Positions 16,320 to 24,415 of a DNA stretch of 64,000 nucleotides are shown piece by piece. The stretch is from Marinococcus halophilus. GTDB lineage: Bacteria > Bacillota > Bacilli > Bacillales > Marinococcaceae. The first letter of the stretch is position 1. Each line of letters starts with the position of its first letter. Location of the stretch: positions 62,150 to 126,149 of the forward strand of contig NZ_NPFA01000006.1 in assembly GCF_002265875.1 (NCBI RefSeq), written 5' to 3'. Under the pieces are notes generated by a model. That model was not told where the DNA came from, searched no databases, and was given only the letters and a program-made list of their open reading frames with translations. The translations under genes and the position numbers were made by a program.

Positions 16320-17507
16320 ATGAAAATTACAAAACGTGATCATGCCCTGTTTTTAACCGCTGTTTTTTGTTTTTGGTTCGCCACCTACGTGTACGTGCCG
16401 GTATTTAGCCTGTATTTGGAAAACAGCAGCTTCACCTATACCGCGATCGGCGTTATTCTCGGTGCCTACGGGGCTACGCAGGTGCTTCTGCGTTATCCGC
16501 TCGGCATTCTTTCTGATGCTTTGAAGGGCCTGTTGAAAAAACTGCTAATTGCGGGATTTGTTAGCGGATTCATCAGTGGTGTGCTGCTCGTCTTCTCAGA
16601 TTCTTTTGCGGCGGTTTTTACTGCCCGGCTGCTTGCCGGGGTAACCGCCTCGATGTGGGTAATGGCGACGATTATGTATTCCCGCTACTTTGCTGCCGAC
16701 CAATCCTCGAGAGCAATGGGCATCCTGCAGTTATTAACAGTTTTCACTCAGTTTATCAGTATGATGTTCAGCGGCTATCTCGCTGACCTGTTCGGGTTTG
16801 AAGCGCTGTTCTGGATCGCCGCCGCCTTTTCTCTCATAGGCATTGGGTTTACGCTCTTCACAAAAGAAATACCGGTACAGACGAAAGCAGAGCCATTGAA
16901 AATTCGTTCGTTAATCACACGCACTTTACGGCTGCATGACCTGCGCTGGCTTACGTGTGCTAGCTTTATCGGCCATTCTATTATTTTCATGACCATTTTC
17001 GGATTCACCCCGCTATACGCATCTTCAATCGGCGCTACCGAGCGGACATTAGTCGTCATTTTCATTGCCTTTTTTGTTCCGCACCTTCTGGCCTCTTTGT
17101 TTTTATCGTTTTATACCGTACCGGCCCGTCTGCACAAACCTCTTCTTTACGGTTCCTTTCTTACCGGAGCAGCAGCGCTTGTATGGATGCCGTCGACTGC
17201 TTCTTTATGGGAGCTGAGCCTGAACCAGGCGGTACTCGGACTCGCTCTTGGCATTGTGCTTCCGCTGCTTTTAGGAATGGTCGTGCATGTGAGCCCCGGG
17301 CCGCTGAAGGCAAGCGCAATGGGATTTTATCAGTCGTTTTATGCTGCAGGGATCCTGCTCGGCCCGGTCGTCGCCGGCTCTGTCGCCGAACAGGTTTCCC
17401 TCCCCAGTGTTTTTTATTTCGGTGCACTGCTTTCCCTCACCGGGCTTTTGATTACCTGGCTGATTCGTTTTCATGTTCAGACTGACGGAGAGAATTCTCC
17501 GGGGTAA
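16320..17507 (+). CDS. Major facilitator superfamily transporter
   Basis: Probable proton-driven exporter with 12 hydrophobic segments, 395 aa. The MFS loop 2-3 motif appears as RYPLGILSDALKG. The ATG at 16320 (MKITKRDHALF) has AAGGA eight bases in front; an in-frame ATG at 16293 would add nine residues without a site. Substrate not identifiable; multidrug or metabolite efflux is the common role of such YfcJ/YttB-like proteins. It stands alone and ends at a strong terminator. Confidence 0.85.
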   Translation: MKITKRDHALFLTAVFCFWFATYVYVPVFSLYLENSSFTYTAIGVILGAYGATQVLLRYPLGILSDALKGLLKKLLIAGFVSGFISGVLLVFSDSFAAVFTARLLAGVTASMWVMATIMYSRYFAADQSSRAMGILQLLTVFTQFISMMFSGYLADLFGFEALFWIAAAFSLIGIGFTLFTKEIPVQTKAEPLKIRSLITRTLRLHDLRWLTCASFIGHSIIFMTIFGFTPLYASSIGATERTLVVIFIAFFVPHLLASLFLSFYTVPARLHKPLLYGSFLTGAAALVWMPSTASLWELSLNQAVLGLALGIVLPLLLGMVVHVSPGPLKASAMGFYQSFYAAGILLGPVVAGSVAEQVSLPSVFYFGALLSLTGLLITWLIRFHVQTDGENSPG

Positions 17508-17509
17508 GT

Positions 17510-17545
17510 AAAAAGCTGTTTCCTAATCCCGGGAAACGGCTTTTT
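17510..17545. terminator. Bidirectional terminator between MFS and fluC genes
   Basis: Stem AAAAAGCTGTTTCC / GGGAAACGGCTTTTT works for both convergent genes; it overlaps the end of the fluC gene. Confidence 0.85.
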
Positions 17546-17894
17546 ACCCCCAAAAATACCCGGCTGCTGCTGCTAAAATACCCAGGGTATAGCTTCCGCT
17601 CCCGTACAATAAAGCATGTCTTCCTTCGCCGGTTTCAATTTTTTGAATGATTTCCATATTAAAGGTCGAAAAGGTGGTGAAGGCACCTAAAAAGCCGATA
17701 CCAATGCCCACTGTTTCTGTCATGCCGGCCCCCCGCGCCACGACCAGGCCGAGCATAAACGATCCCAATACATTTACAAACAGCGTGCCAAAAGGCAGCA
17801 CCCGGTGCCAGCCATTCTCTTTGGACCATGACACCAGCGCCGCACGGGCAGCAGCCCCGAAGGCACCGCCAAGAGCGACAAGCAGCCATGTCAT
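17544..17894 (-). CDS. fluC: Fluoride channel subunit FluC/CrcB (second gene)
   Basis: Fluoride-selective channel subunit of 116 aa with four membrane helices. Family features: GGAFGAAARAAL at the N-terminus, GTLFVNVLGSFMLG in helix 2 and GAFTTFSTF in the helix-3 break that forms the central Na+ site. The ATG overlaps the stop codon of the other fluC gene (TGATG). The two genes differ in sequence, so the channel is probably an antiparallel heterodimer, as in other Bacillota with paired crcB genes. Confidence 0.95.
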   Translation of the reverse strand: MTWLLVALGGAFGAAARAALVSWSKENGWHRVLPFGTLFVNVLGSFMLGLVVARGAGMTETVGIGIGFLGAFTTFSTFNMEIIQKIETGEGRHALLYGSGSYTLGILAAAAGYFWG

Positions 17895-18268
17895 CAGTTT
17901 TTCCTCCTTCCTGCACGGTAACCAATGCCCGCAGTTACAAGCCCGCCGGCAGCACTGACTAAAACATATATCCCTGCTGCAGGCAGAGCACCGTTTTCGA
18001 TTAACTGAATGGTTTCCATACTAAAAGTGGAAAAGGTAGTGAAAGCACCAATAACCCCCGTGCCTACTACGGCCTCCCACATGGACGGCCACGCTTTACG
18101 CTGTATAATCCTCGAGGTAAACCATCCAAGTAAAAAACATCCAGCAATGTTTGCCGTCATCGTTCCCCATGGAAACACTCCGGGAGCTGCTGCAAACGCC
18201 CGGTCGACAAGGTAACGCAGCAGGCTGCCGAGCGCTCCGCCGACTGCCATCCATACATATAGTTTCAT
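17894..18268 (-). CDS. fluC: Fluoride channel subunit FluC/CrcB (first gene)
   Basis: First of two FluC subunits, about 124 aa, four membrane helices, with GGALGSLLRYLVD, GTMTANIAGCFLLG and GAFTTFSTFSMET. The ATG at 18268 (MKLYVWMAVGG) has AAGGAGGAG in front; upstream in-frame codons lie within the riboswitch leader. It protects the cell by exporting fluoride, and the leader holds a fluoride riboswitch with a terminator, so expression should rise when fluoride enters. Confidence 0.95.
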   Translation of the reverse strand: MKLYVWMAVGGALGSLLRYLVDRAFAAAPGVFPWGTMTANIAGCFLLGWFTSRIIQRKAWPSMWEAVVGTGVIGAFTTFSTFSMETIQLIENGALPAAGIYVLVSAAGGLVTAGIGYRAGRRKN

Positions 18269-18290
18269 TTTTCTCCTCCTTGTTGAACGC

Positions 18291-18376
18291 AAAAATCCTG
18301 TCTGCACACGTATCCCGTGAACAGACAGGAGTCATCAGCTCTATTTAGAGCGGTTCCGGCGAACTCCATCGCCAGC
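18291..18376 (-). promoter_or_regulatory. Fluoride (crcB) riboswitch with intrinsic terminator
   Basis: On the minus strand the leader contains GGCGATGG, AGTTCGCC, an AACCGCTC segment and GCTGATGACTCCT in the order of the crcB RNA motif, which binds fluoride. Directly after, CCTGTCTG / CAGACAGG forms a stem followed by ATTTTTG, an intrinsic terminator sharing bases with the 3' end of the aptamer (CTCCTG). Binding of fluoride should block terminator formation and allow fluC transcription. Pattern and gene context agree, so I am confident. Confidence 0.93.
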
Positions 18377-18388
18377 TATTCTTCGCCC

Positions 18389-18397
18389 AGTATACCA
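18389..18397 (-). promoter_or_regulatory. Extended -10 promoter element of the fluC operon
   Basis: On the minus strand TGGTATACT is a TGn-extended -10 box just before the riboswitch. No good -35 box is seen at 17 bases, which an extended -10 promoter tolerates. Confidence 0.5.
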
Positions 18398-18453
18398 TAA
18401 TCTTACACCCAGGATTGACTTTTTTATGAACAGGGAACACAGGAGGGAGGAGC

Positions 18454-18744
18454 GTGGTGGCTATGTTTATTGTTTTTCAGCTCATTTTAGTTTTTCCTTT
18501 TCTGCTGCTTTTGTTTGTAGCATTAATGATCAGCCTGAAAGAAGACGTTCATACGCTAACCTTTACCAGGCAGCAGGTAGAAGAAGACACTTCCGGCATC
18601 ATGTTTGTCTTTCATAAGTTTGAAAAACAGGTGCACCGTTGGACAAGCAGCCTGTCGCCTATATGGCAGAATATCCTTCGCCGCCTCGTTTTTCTTTTAT
18701 TCGCTCTTCTTTGTGCAGCATGTATATATTTCATTTTATTTTAA
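18454..18744 (+). CDS. Small membrane protein of unknown function
   Basis: A 96-aa protein with one hydrophobic segment at each end (about residues 4-27 and 75-95) and a polar middle. It has a very strong site (AGGAGGGAGGAG) before a GTG at 18454; the ATG three codons later is an alternative. I do not recognise the family. It is followed 19 bases later by a DoxX-like gene and probably forms an operon with it. Confidence 0.65.
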   Translation: MVAMFIVFQLILVFPFLLLLFVALMISLKEDVHTLTFTRQQVEEDTSGIMFVFHKFEKQVHRWTSSLSPIWQNILRRLVFLLFALLCAACIYFILF

Positions 18745-18763
18745 TACAGAAAGGACACTTATC

Positions 18764-19135
18764 ATGAAACGATGGCTTCTCGCGGCAATCCTTTTTTCTG
18801 CCGGGATCCTGCATTTTATTTCTCCGGCTAAATTTGAACGAATCCTGCCGCCCTGGGCTCCGTGGAGACGGGCCGCCGTATATATTTCCGGAGCAGCAGA
18901 ACTGCTTTTAGGTATTGCGTTTGCCGTACGTCAATGGAGCAGCTATGCCGGTAAGCCGGCAGCCGCCTTTTTCGTACTTGTTTTCCCGGCTAACATTTAC
19001 ATGGCTGTCAAAAAGATCCCTTTACGCCCAAACGGCCGGGCCTATCCGCTTTTATACTGGCTGCGCCTCCCGTTGCAGCTGCCGCTCATTCAATGGGCGC
19101 TTGAATGCAGCAGAAATTCAGCAAATGCACGCTGA
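18764..19135 (+). CDS. DoxX-like membrane protein
   Basis: Integral membrane protein of 123 aa with about four helices. It starts MKRWLLAAILFSAGILHFISP and contains SGAAELLLGIAF, the core of the DoxX/YphA group. The ATG at 18764 has GAAAGGAC in front. DoxX-like proteins are linked with membrane redox or oxidative stress functions in some bacteria, but nothing here shows a specific role. Second gene of a likely two-gene operon ending at a terminator. Confidence 0.75.
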   Translation: MKRWLLAAILFSAGILHFISPAKFERILPPWAPWRRAAVYISGAAELLLGIAFAVRQWSSYAGKPAAAFFVLVFPANIYMAVKKIPLRPNGRAYPLLYWLRLPLQLPLIQWALECSRNSANAR

Positions 19136-19145
19136 TATATAGAAG

Positions 19146-19182
19146 AAGCCGCCGTTTTCTCCTATAAGGAGACGGCGGCTTT
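19146..19182. terminator. Bidirectional terminator between DoxX-like and VanZ-like genes
   Basis: Long stem AAGCCGCCGT...TCTCC / GGAGACGGCGGCTT with T runs on both strands, between convergent genes. Confidence 0.85.
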
Positions 19183-19184
19183 AT

Positions 19185-19793
19185 TTACAATTTTGTAGCC
19201 GTTGCTGAGCGGTCTCTCGGAGCAATAGCAGCCGGCAGCACTGGTTTATTCTGCTTGCGCCGTGACTTGCGGTAATACTTAAAGATGGCATAGCCGATCA
19301 TCGCGCCGATCGTATTCAAAATAATTGAATCAATGTCGGCCACTCTCGTCGGGTAGCCGATAATTAAGTTAATCCCAAACTCCATCAGCTGTATGGAAAA
19401 GGATAAAAGCGTACCGATAGCAAAAGCCCAGATAAAGTGAATATCGTCACTGACCAATATGCCAAAAAAGATCGGCAACAGCAGGTATAGTCCAATCTGT
19501 CCTACTACCACGCTGAGCCATGTGCCCTCCTGGAACGATTCTACAATCGTGTAGAAAGGAAGAAATTGATAGTACTCCCCAAGCTGAAGACCTGGACCAA
19601 GCGAACCTTCATAAGGTGCCGGAATCAACGTGAAACGAACGATCGTCGCCAGGTAGATCATAAATACCGCGGCAAGTATTTTCCGTCCAAGTGGGTCATG
19701 ACTGCGCCGGAACCAGAAAAACAAAAATGTTATTACAATCAAAATTAAACCAATCGTGATCCATAAAAACGGATCAATAAACAGTCCTGTCAT
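19185..19793 (-). CDS. VanZ-like membrane protein
   Basis: Membrane protein of 202 aa with about five helices. VanZ-family features: FTLIPAPYEG, then QFLPFYTIVESF, and the C-terminal phrase TRVADIDSIILNTIGAMIGY with the conserved Asp-Asn pattern. VanZ relatives influence teicoplanin tolerance in some enterococci, but most members have no known role. The C-terminus is basic. It is transcribed alone. Confidence 0.88.
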   Translation of the reverse strand: MTGLFIDPFLWITIGLILIVITFLFFWFRRSHDPLGRKILAAVFMIYLATIVRFTLIPAPYEGSLGPGLQLGEYYQFLPFYTIVESFQEGTWLSVVVGQIGLYLLLPIFFGILVSDDIHFIWAFAIGTLLSFSIQLMEFGINLIIGYPTRVADIDSIILNTIGAMIGYAIFKYYRKSRRKQNKPVLPAAIAPRDRSATATKL

Positions 19794-19914
19794 TCTCTCA
19801 CCCCCTCATCTGACATACAAAGAATCCTTTTCTATACATACCCGTAATTCACCGGATGTATGAGAAAACAACTAAATTTTTTCTTTGCACTCCGATGACA
19901 ATTCAGTGAAAAGG

Positions 19915-21900
19915 TTACTCTTCAAACAGCGGCTTTGTCTGTTCTACCACGTAGCTGCTGCCGCCACGCTCTTCGACGTTCTGGATCATCGACGCAATCA
20001 GTAAATCCTCGTCTTCATTATCATACGCCACAAACCAACCGTTTTCTGTACCTTCTTCTTCTCCGGCCTGCTTCAGTTCAGCCGTCCCGGTTTTGCCTGA
20101 AATCGAGATGTTTTCGTTCACTGGCTCATATGCCGAACCACGTTCGTCCTCCACGACCCCTTCAAGGCCTGCCTCAATTGCTGAGATTCCGCTTTCCGGC
20201 ACAACATTTTCCTCCCACACCTCCCGGTCAGAAGAAGCGAGAAGCTGCGGAGCCAGCATATCTCCTTCATTTACAAAGGCTGTAAAAGCTGAGGCCAGAT
20301 GAACCGGAGACATTTGCATCTGCCCCTGTCCATAGCCGGTATCAGCAAGCAGCACCTCGGAGTCCAGGCCGTCCGAGGCGATGGAGGAATTCTCTATAGG
20401 AAAATCATACGGAATTTCCTGATTGAAGCCGAAGCTTTCCAAACCAGCTGTGAAGTCTTCCGCACCGGTGTTTAGCGCCGTCCGTGCAAAGTAAATATTA
20501 TCCGACGTAATTAACGCCTCGCGCAGATTAACCTCGCTTAATTCATCATTTACCCGGGTTACCGAATAACCGCCCCAGGAGCTGTCGGGCTGCCACTCGA
20601 GGCCTTCGATCGTCATTTCCTCATCCGGGGTGATCGCTTCGTTGCTCAGCCCGATCGAAGCAGTGATAGGCTTCACTGTCGAACCCGGGGCATAGGTGCT
20701 GTTAAATTTAGCAGCGCGCGGACGATTGTCGCTTTCATTAAATTCATTCAATTCGTCTTCCGGCCAGCCGTAAATATAATTATTCGGGTCATAGGACGGA
20801 GCGCTTACCAGTGCCAGCGTGTTCCCGTTCTGCGGATTCAGCGCCACGGTTGCTCCTGTGTCCTCCTGTATTTGCTCATAGGCACGCTCCTGCAGCGAAA
20901 TATCGATCGTCGTCTGCACATCTTCACCAGCAACCGCTTCTTGTTCTGCAACCACATCATCCTCTGACGTGGAGATCAGCATGCCGGGCTCACCGCGCAG
21001 CCTCTCTTCATAAACATATTCAAGTCCCGCTTTGCCGATTTGGGAGGACTGCGTATATGTGCCGCCCCGTTCTTCAAGCTCCTCCCCAGAAATATTTCCG
21101 ATATATCCCGTTAAATGAGCAGCGGCCTCTTGTTCCGGGTAATACCGCTGGTTTCCGACTTCAGAAAGCTGTACGCCTGGTAGATCTTCTACCTCTGAAG
21201 CTGCTGCTTCTTCGTCAGGAGAGAGTGTTTTCACCGGCACCGCACTTTCGTCTGTAACCCAGTCCTGGTCGAGCGCTTCATCAATATTCTCTTTCGGTAT
21301 ATTCAACTCATCTGCGATTGTGGAAATTGTGTCCTCCCTCTCTTCCCCCAAACTGCCGGGCACGAGGCTCACCCTCGTTGTTTCCATATTCGTCGCAAGC
21401 GGCTCGCCCCCCTCTGCCAAAATTTCTCCACGTGCCGGCTTCGTCCGTTCGACGTTTATAGTCTCTTCCCAGCCCAATTCTTCAAATATGTATGAAGGAG
21501 ACCAGTCCAGCTGCCATTCCTCTCCATCCTCTGTCTCTTCGAGCACCCAGGCAGCTTCCTGCTCAAAAGAAACATCGCCGGCGCTCGTGGTCATGCTTAC
21601 TGAGAACGGAAGCGCCGTTTCTTCTTCACCCTCATTATTTTCATCGGTTTCGCCTGTTTGAATCGTCAGGTCTTCAGCATTTGTGTCTTCATAAATTGTT
21701 TCGTGCCGGTTGATAAATGTTTCCTTGTTGATCTGCGCTCGTGTATCGGAGCTTAAATACCCGTACATTTCTTCAAAGTTTTGGTTGTTCCATGCATCCG
21801 TAAATTCCTGCATTTTGTCTTCCGCGCTTTCCCGGTTGTTGCAGGCGCTGAGCCCCCCGATCAGTGCTATAGCTCCTGCTGCTGCAGCCGTTTTTTTCAT
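19915..21900 (-). CDS. Class B penicillin-binding protein (PBP3/MecA-like transpeptidase)
   Basis: Peptidoglycan DD-transpeptidase of 661 aa anchored as a lipoprotein (lipobox LSAC, Cys20). Order of domains: NTF2-like MecA_N domain (about 25-145), PBP dimer domain (about 150-315), transpeptidase (about 345-655). The catalytic motifs are complete: STVK at 407-410 (Ser407 nucleophile), SDN at 466-468, KTGT at 603-606. This architecture matches Bacillus PbpC (PBP3). The protein is very rich in Asp and Glu, fitting an exported protein of a salt-adapted host. It stands alone without an adjacent resistance regulator, so it is more likely a normal wall enzyme than an acquired beta-lactam resistance gene. 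Confidence 0.93.
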   Translation of the reverse strand: MKKTAAAAGAIALIGGLSACNNRESAEDKMQEFTDAWNNQNFEEMYGYLSSDTRAQINKETFINRHETIYEDTNAEDLTIQTGETDENNEGEEETALPFSVSMTTSAGDVSFEQEAAWVLEETEDGEEWQLDWSPSYIFEELGWEETINVERTKPARGEILAEGGEPLATNMETTRVSLVPGSLGEEREDTISTIADELNIPKENIDEALDQDWVTDESAVPVKTLSPDEEAAASEVEDLPGVQLSEVGNQRYYPEQEAAAHLTGYIGNISGEELEERGGTYTQSSQIGKAGLEYVYEERLRGEPGMLISTSEDDVVAEQEAVAGEDVQTTIDISLQERAYEQIQEDTGATVALNPQNGNTLALVSAPSYDPNNYIYGWPEDELNEFNESDNRPRAAKFNSTYAPGSTVKPITASIGLSNEAITPDEEMTIEGLEWQPDSSWGGYSVTRVNDELSEVNLREALITSDNIYFARTALNTGAEDFTAGLESFGFNQEIPYDFPIENSSIASDGLDSEVLLADTGYGQGQMQMSPVHLASAFTAFVNEGDMLAPQLLASSDREVWEENVVPESGISAIEAGLEGVVEDERGSAYEPVNENISISGKTGTAELKQAGEEEGTENGWFVAYDNEDEDLLIASMIQNVEERGGSSYVVEQTKPLFEE

Positions 21901-21968
21901 GCTTCCCCTCCGTTCTCCATTTCTTCAGCCATATTTTAACATAAGTACGTTTCGCGCGCCGGGTCTCG

Positions 21969-22289
21969 CTACAGCTTATAGGACTGGCTCCCTTTCCGGA
22001 CACGGACAGCCCGGGCACCCCGCTTTCTGGCATTTTCCTTTCTCTGCTTTCTTACTTTGCCCACGTGAATCTGATGAGTCATTGCTATTATGGGACGGAT
22101 GAACATCTGCAGGCTTCCGATCACAAACAGCCACGTACCGTAAAACGTAGTAGCTTCCGAAAAAAATAAAAAACTGCCAATTAAAAATATAAGGGCTAGC
22201 AGCAGATCATTTATATGGTAAATCAATTGGTACACCTTTGTGATGCGCAGTTCATAGCCCCCAAATACGAGATCGATATTTTTCCCCAA
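21969..22289 (-). CDS. YrhK domain membrane protein
   Basis: Membrane protein of 106 aa. The core NDLLLALIFLIGSFLFF followed by GTWLFVIGSLQMFIRP is the YrhK domain: two helices with a conserved short turn. The C-terminus is strongly basic (many Arg/Lys). Function unknown. Transcribed alone. Confidence 0.82.
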   Translation of the reverse strand: MGKNIDLVFGGYELRITKVYQLIYHINDLLLALIFLIGSFLFFSEATTFYGTWLFVIGSLQMFIRPIIAMTHQIHVGKVRKQRKENARKRGARAVRVRKGSQSYKL

Positions 22290-22351
22290 CTTTTATCCTC
22301 TCCTTTGTCTCACTTTATCTGATACTCATCTTTAATCCGCTTAGACGACAT

Positions 22352-22380
22352 AAAAATCACCTGCAGTCTTGCAGGTGATT
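22352..22380 (-). terminator. Terminator after the small membrane protein gene
   Basis: Stem AATCACCTGC / GCAGGTGATT with a six-base loop and TTTTT on the minus strand; the stop codon lies at the edge of the stem. Confidence 0.85.
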
Positions 22381-22588
22381 AAATATAGAGCGAGAGAAAC
22401 CATATAAAAGCAAGAAAACCTGTTAACACAAACCCATTACGAATTATTTTTGCCTGCCGTGCATTTTTATTTTCACTTCGGCTGAACTTTCCTCTTTGAT
22501 GCATCCAAAGAAGCATCAAATAAAAAATCAGGCAGAAAATAATTACTGCCGGCATAAGTATGGACCGAAAGAAAAACTCTGCTTCCAT
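22379..22588 (-). CDS. Small two-helix membrane protein, unknown
   Basis: A 69-aa protein starting MEAEFFFRSILMP, with two hydrophobic helices (about residues 8-28 and 50-68) and a basic polar linker. The ATG at 22588 has GGAGGAG seven bases in front, far better than upstream in-frame starts. No family recognised. It follows the esterase gene after 40 bases on the same strand and may share its transcript, which would place it under the Fur-box-like site. Confidence 0.65.
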   Translation of the reverse strand: MEAEFFFRSILMPAVIIFCLIFYLMLLWMHQRGKFSRSENKNARQAKIIRNGFVLTGFLAFIWFLSLYI

Positions 22589-22628
22589 TCTATACTCCTC
22601 CGTATGTGCCATATCTATTACTATACCG

Positions 22629-23369
22629 CTAATGCAGGGGCGGAAACAACCACGTGCAGGCGGCAGGGAACTGAGAAACGAAATACTTTCTCTCATGCAT
22701 CGCCTTTGGTTTTATATGAAGTGCCACCTGGTTTTCGAGCTGCTTTCGAAGCATATCATACATTAACTGTGTTCTTGGCACCATGTAGGGTTCGATAAAC
22801 GGCTGACCGTTCCCTTCCCATTCTCCTACATACAAATATACGTAATGGCGCAGGGTAAGCGAGAGCCGGTCTTTAATAAAAGTGTCCATTCCTTTATACC
22901 ACAGCGAAGCAGAAAGCAAGCCAATTTTATGAAACACATGGGGATACAGATCAGCAATATAAATGGAAACAAGCCCTCCAAGTGACGCACCAATCAATCC
23001 GGTATGGGAGGCCTCTGTTCTTACCCGGTATTTTTCATTGATATAGGGACGGATGCCGTTGGTCAGTATATATGCATACTCTGTGCCAAGGCCTTTAAAA
23101 TCCGGCAAGTGCAAAGAAATTGCTTTTGACGGCCACGGGGTGTACTCATGAATACGGCTTTTGGGCTCCACTCCGACCATCACTACCGGCTGCATATATC
23201 CCGCTTCCATCAAATCCTCCCACACACTGCTCGAATCCCGGAACAAATAAGCTCCGTCCTGGACATAAATAACAGGATAGCGTTTCTGAGTGCTCCGGCT
23301 GTAATTTGGAGGCAGGTATACATATACGTCCCGGTCCATAATCTGGTGATGGATGATTGTGCCTTTCAT
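22629..23369 (-). CDS. Esterase D-like alpha/beta hydrolase, possible siderophore esterase
   Basis: Alpha/beta hydrolase of 246 aa in the enterochelin-esterase/esterase D group. Seen: PPNYSRSTQKRYPVIYVQDG, which is the usual N-terminal core, and the nucleophile elbow GASLGG with Ser129. A C-terminal His (KAMHERKYF) may complete the triad. Bacillus BesA, which opens ferri-bacillibactin, belongs to this group, and a Fur-box-like site lies about 80-100 bases before the start; both favour iron release from an imported siderophore. No siderophore transport gene is adjacent, so an unrelated esterase remains possible. Confidence 0.78.
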   Translation of the reverse strand: MKGTIIHHQIMDRDVYVYLPPNYSRSTQKRYPVIYVQDGAYLFRDSSSVWEDLMEAGYMQPVVMVGVEPKSRIHEYTPWPSKAISLHLPDFKGLGTEYAYILTNGIRPYINEKYRVRTEASHTGLIGASLGGLVSIYIADLYPHVFHKIGLLSASLWYKGMDTFIKDRLSLTLRHYVYLYVGEWEGNGQPFIEPYMVPRTQLMYDMLRKQLENQVALHIKPKAMHERKYFVSQFPAACTWLFPPLH

Positions 23370-23449
23370 AGCCTGGCTCCTTTTTACTGCATTGTCTCAA
23401 TTATTTCTTTTTCTTCAATGTCTTTAGTCTCATCAGCAACAGATTAATT

Positions 23450-23468
23450 GAAAAAGATTATCATTGTC
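23450..23468. promoter_or_regulatory. Fur-box-like site
   Basis: GAAAAAGATTATCATTGTC matches the 19-base classical Fur box GATAATGATAATCATTATC at 15 positions. It lies between the divergent esterase and alpha/beta hydrolase genes, 81 bases before the esterase start and 91 before the other gene, and could control either. Confidence 0.55.
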
Positions 23469-23558
23469 AAATAAAGCGCCCAGAGTTTATCGCAAAGCAA
23501 ACAAGGGTAAACTAAATATTCTAAATACTATATTTATTAGTGGGGAGGATTTACCTAT

Positions 23559-24368
23559 ATGGGGCATTATGTTGCTGTAGAAGAAGACGTGCATCTCTAC
23601 GTGGAGGATATCGGTGAAGGGAAGCCAGTTGTATTCATACACGGCTGGCCGGTAAACCACAAAATGTACGAGTACCAATTCAATGAGCTTCCAAAGCACG
23701 GGTACCGGTTTATCGGCATCGACCTCCGCGGCTACGGACAGTCCGACAAGCCATGGAGCGGATATGATTATAATCAAATGGCAGACGATGTTAAAGGAGT
23801 CGTTGACGCCATGGAGCTGGACAATTTTGTCCTCGCCGGTTTTTCCATGGGAGGCCCGATCGCTCTTCGGTATATGGCCCGTCATAAGCAGCAGGGAGTT
23901 TCTAAATTACTTTTGCTCGCACCGGCAGCTCCAAGCTTCACGCAACGGGAAAACTTCCCATACGGCATGGAGAAAAAAGACGTCGACGGAATTATTGACA
24001 ACCTGAATACCGATCGCCCTAAAATGCTCGAGGATTTCGGTGGCATGTTTTTTGGCAGTGATGATGTTTCCGATGTATTTAAAACGTGGTTCCATGGCCT
24101 CGGCATGGAAGCCGGAAGCTATTCGACCATCCATTCAGCGGAAGCGCTCCGGGACGAGGACTCCTTTGAAGACCTCTCCTCTATTACAGTTCCGGTAGAA
24201 AGCTTTCACGGGAAAAACGATCAGATCTGCCCATACGAATTTTCCGGGGAGCTTCAAAAAGGAATCAACGGCTTAAAGGTCGTTCCTTTTGAAAACAGCG
24301 GCCATGGCCTGTTTGTTGATGAAAAAGAAAAGTTCAACCAGGAACTTCTACGTTTTCTCGGAGAGTAA
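23559..24368 (+). CDS. Alpha/beta hydrolase (chloroperoxidase/arylesterase-like)
   Basis: Soluble alpha/beta hydrolase of 269 aa. Oxyanion-hole region FIHGWPVN, then DLRGYGQSDKP, nucleophile elbow GFSMGG with Ser96, a late acidic residue in HGKNDQICP and catalytic His in NSGHGLF. This pattern fits the non-haem chloroperoxidase/arylesterase group, which hydrolyses small esters. GGAGG precedes the ATG. Natural substrate unknown. Ends at a strong terminator. Confidence 0.88.
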   Translation: MGHYVAVEEDVHLYVEDIGEGKPVVFIHGWPVNHKMYEYQFNELPKHGYRFIGIDLRGYGQSDKPWSGYDYNQMADDVKGVVDAMELDNFVLAGFSMGGPIALRYMARHKQQGVSKLLLLAPAAPSFTQRENFPYGMEKKDVDGIIDNLNTDRPKMLEDFGGMFFGSDDVSDVFKTWFHGLGMEAGSYSTIHSAEALRDEDSFEDLSSITVPVESFHGKNDQICPYEFSGELQKGINGLKVVPFENSGHGLFVDEKEKFNQELLRFLGE

Positions 24369-24386
24369 TGAGGCAATAACGATTAA

Positions 24387-24415
24387 AGGACACGCATGCC
24401 AGCGTGTCCTTTTTT
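24387..24415 (+). terminator. Rho-independent terminator
   Basis: Stem AGGACACGC / GCGTGTCCT with six-base loop and TTTTTT after the hydrolase gene. Confidence 0.88.

Noticed and set aside
19915-21900. Acquired mecA-type resistance gene
   Set aside because: The MecA_N domain also occurs in chromosomal PBP3 of Bacillus; no mecR/mecI-like regulator or mobile element is present.
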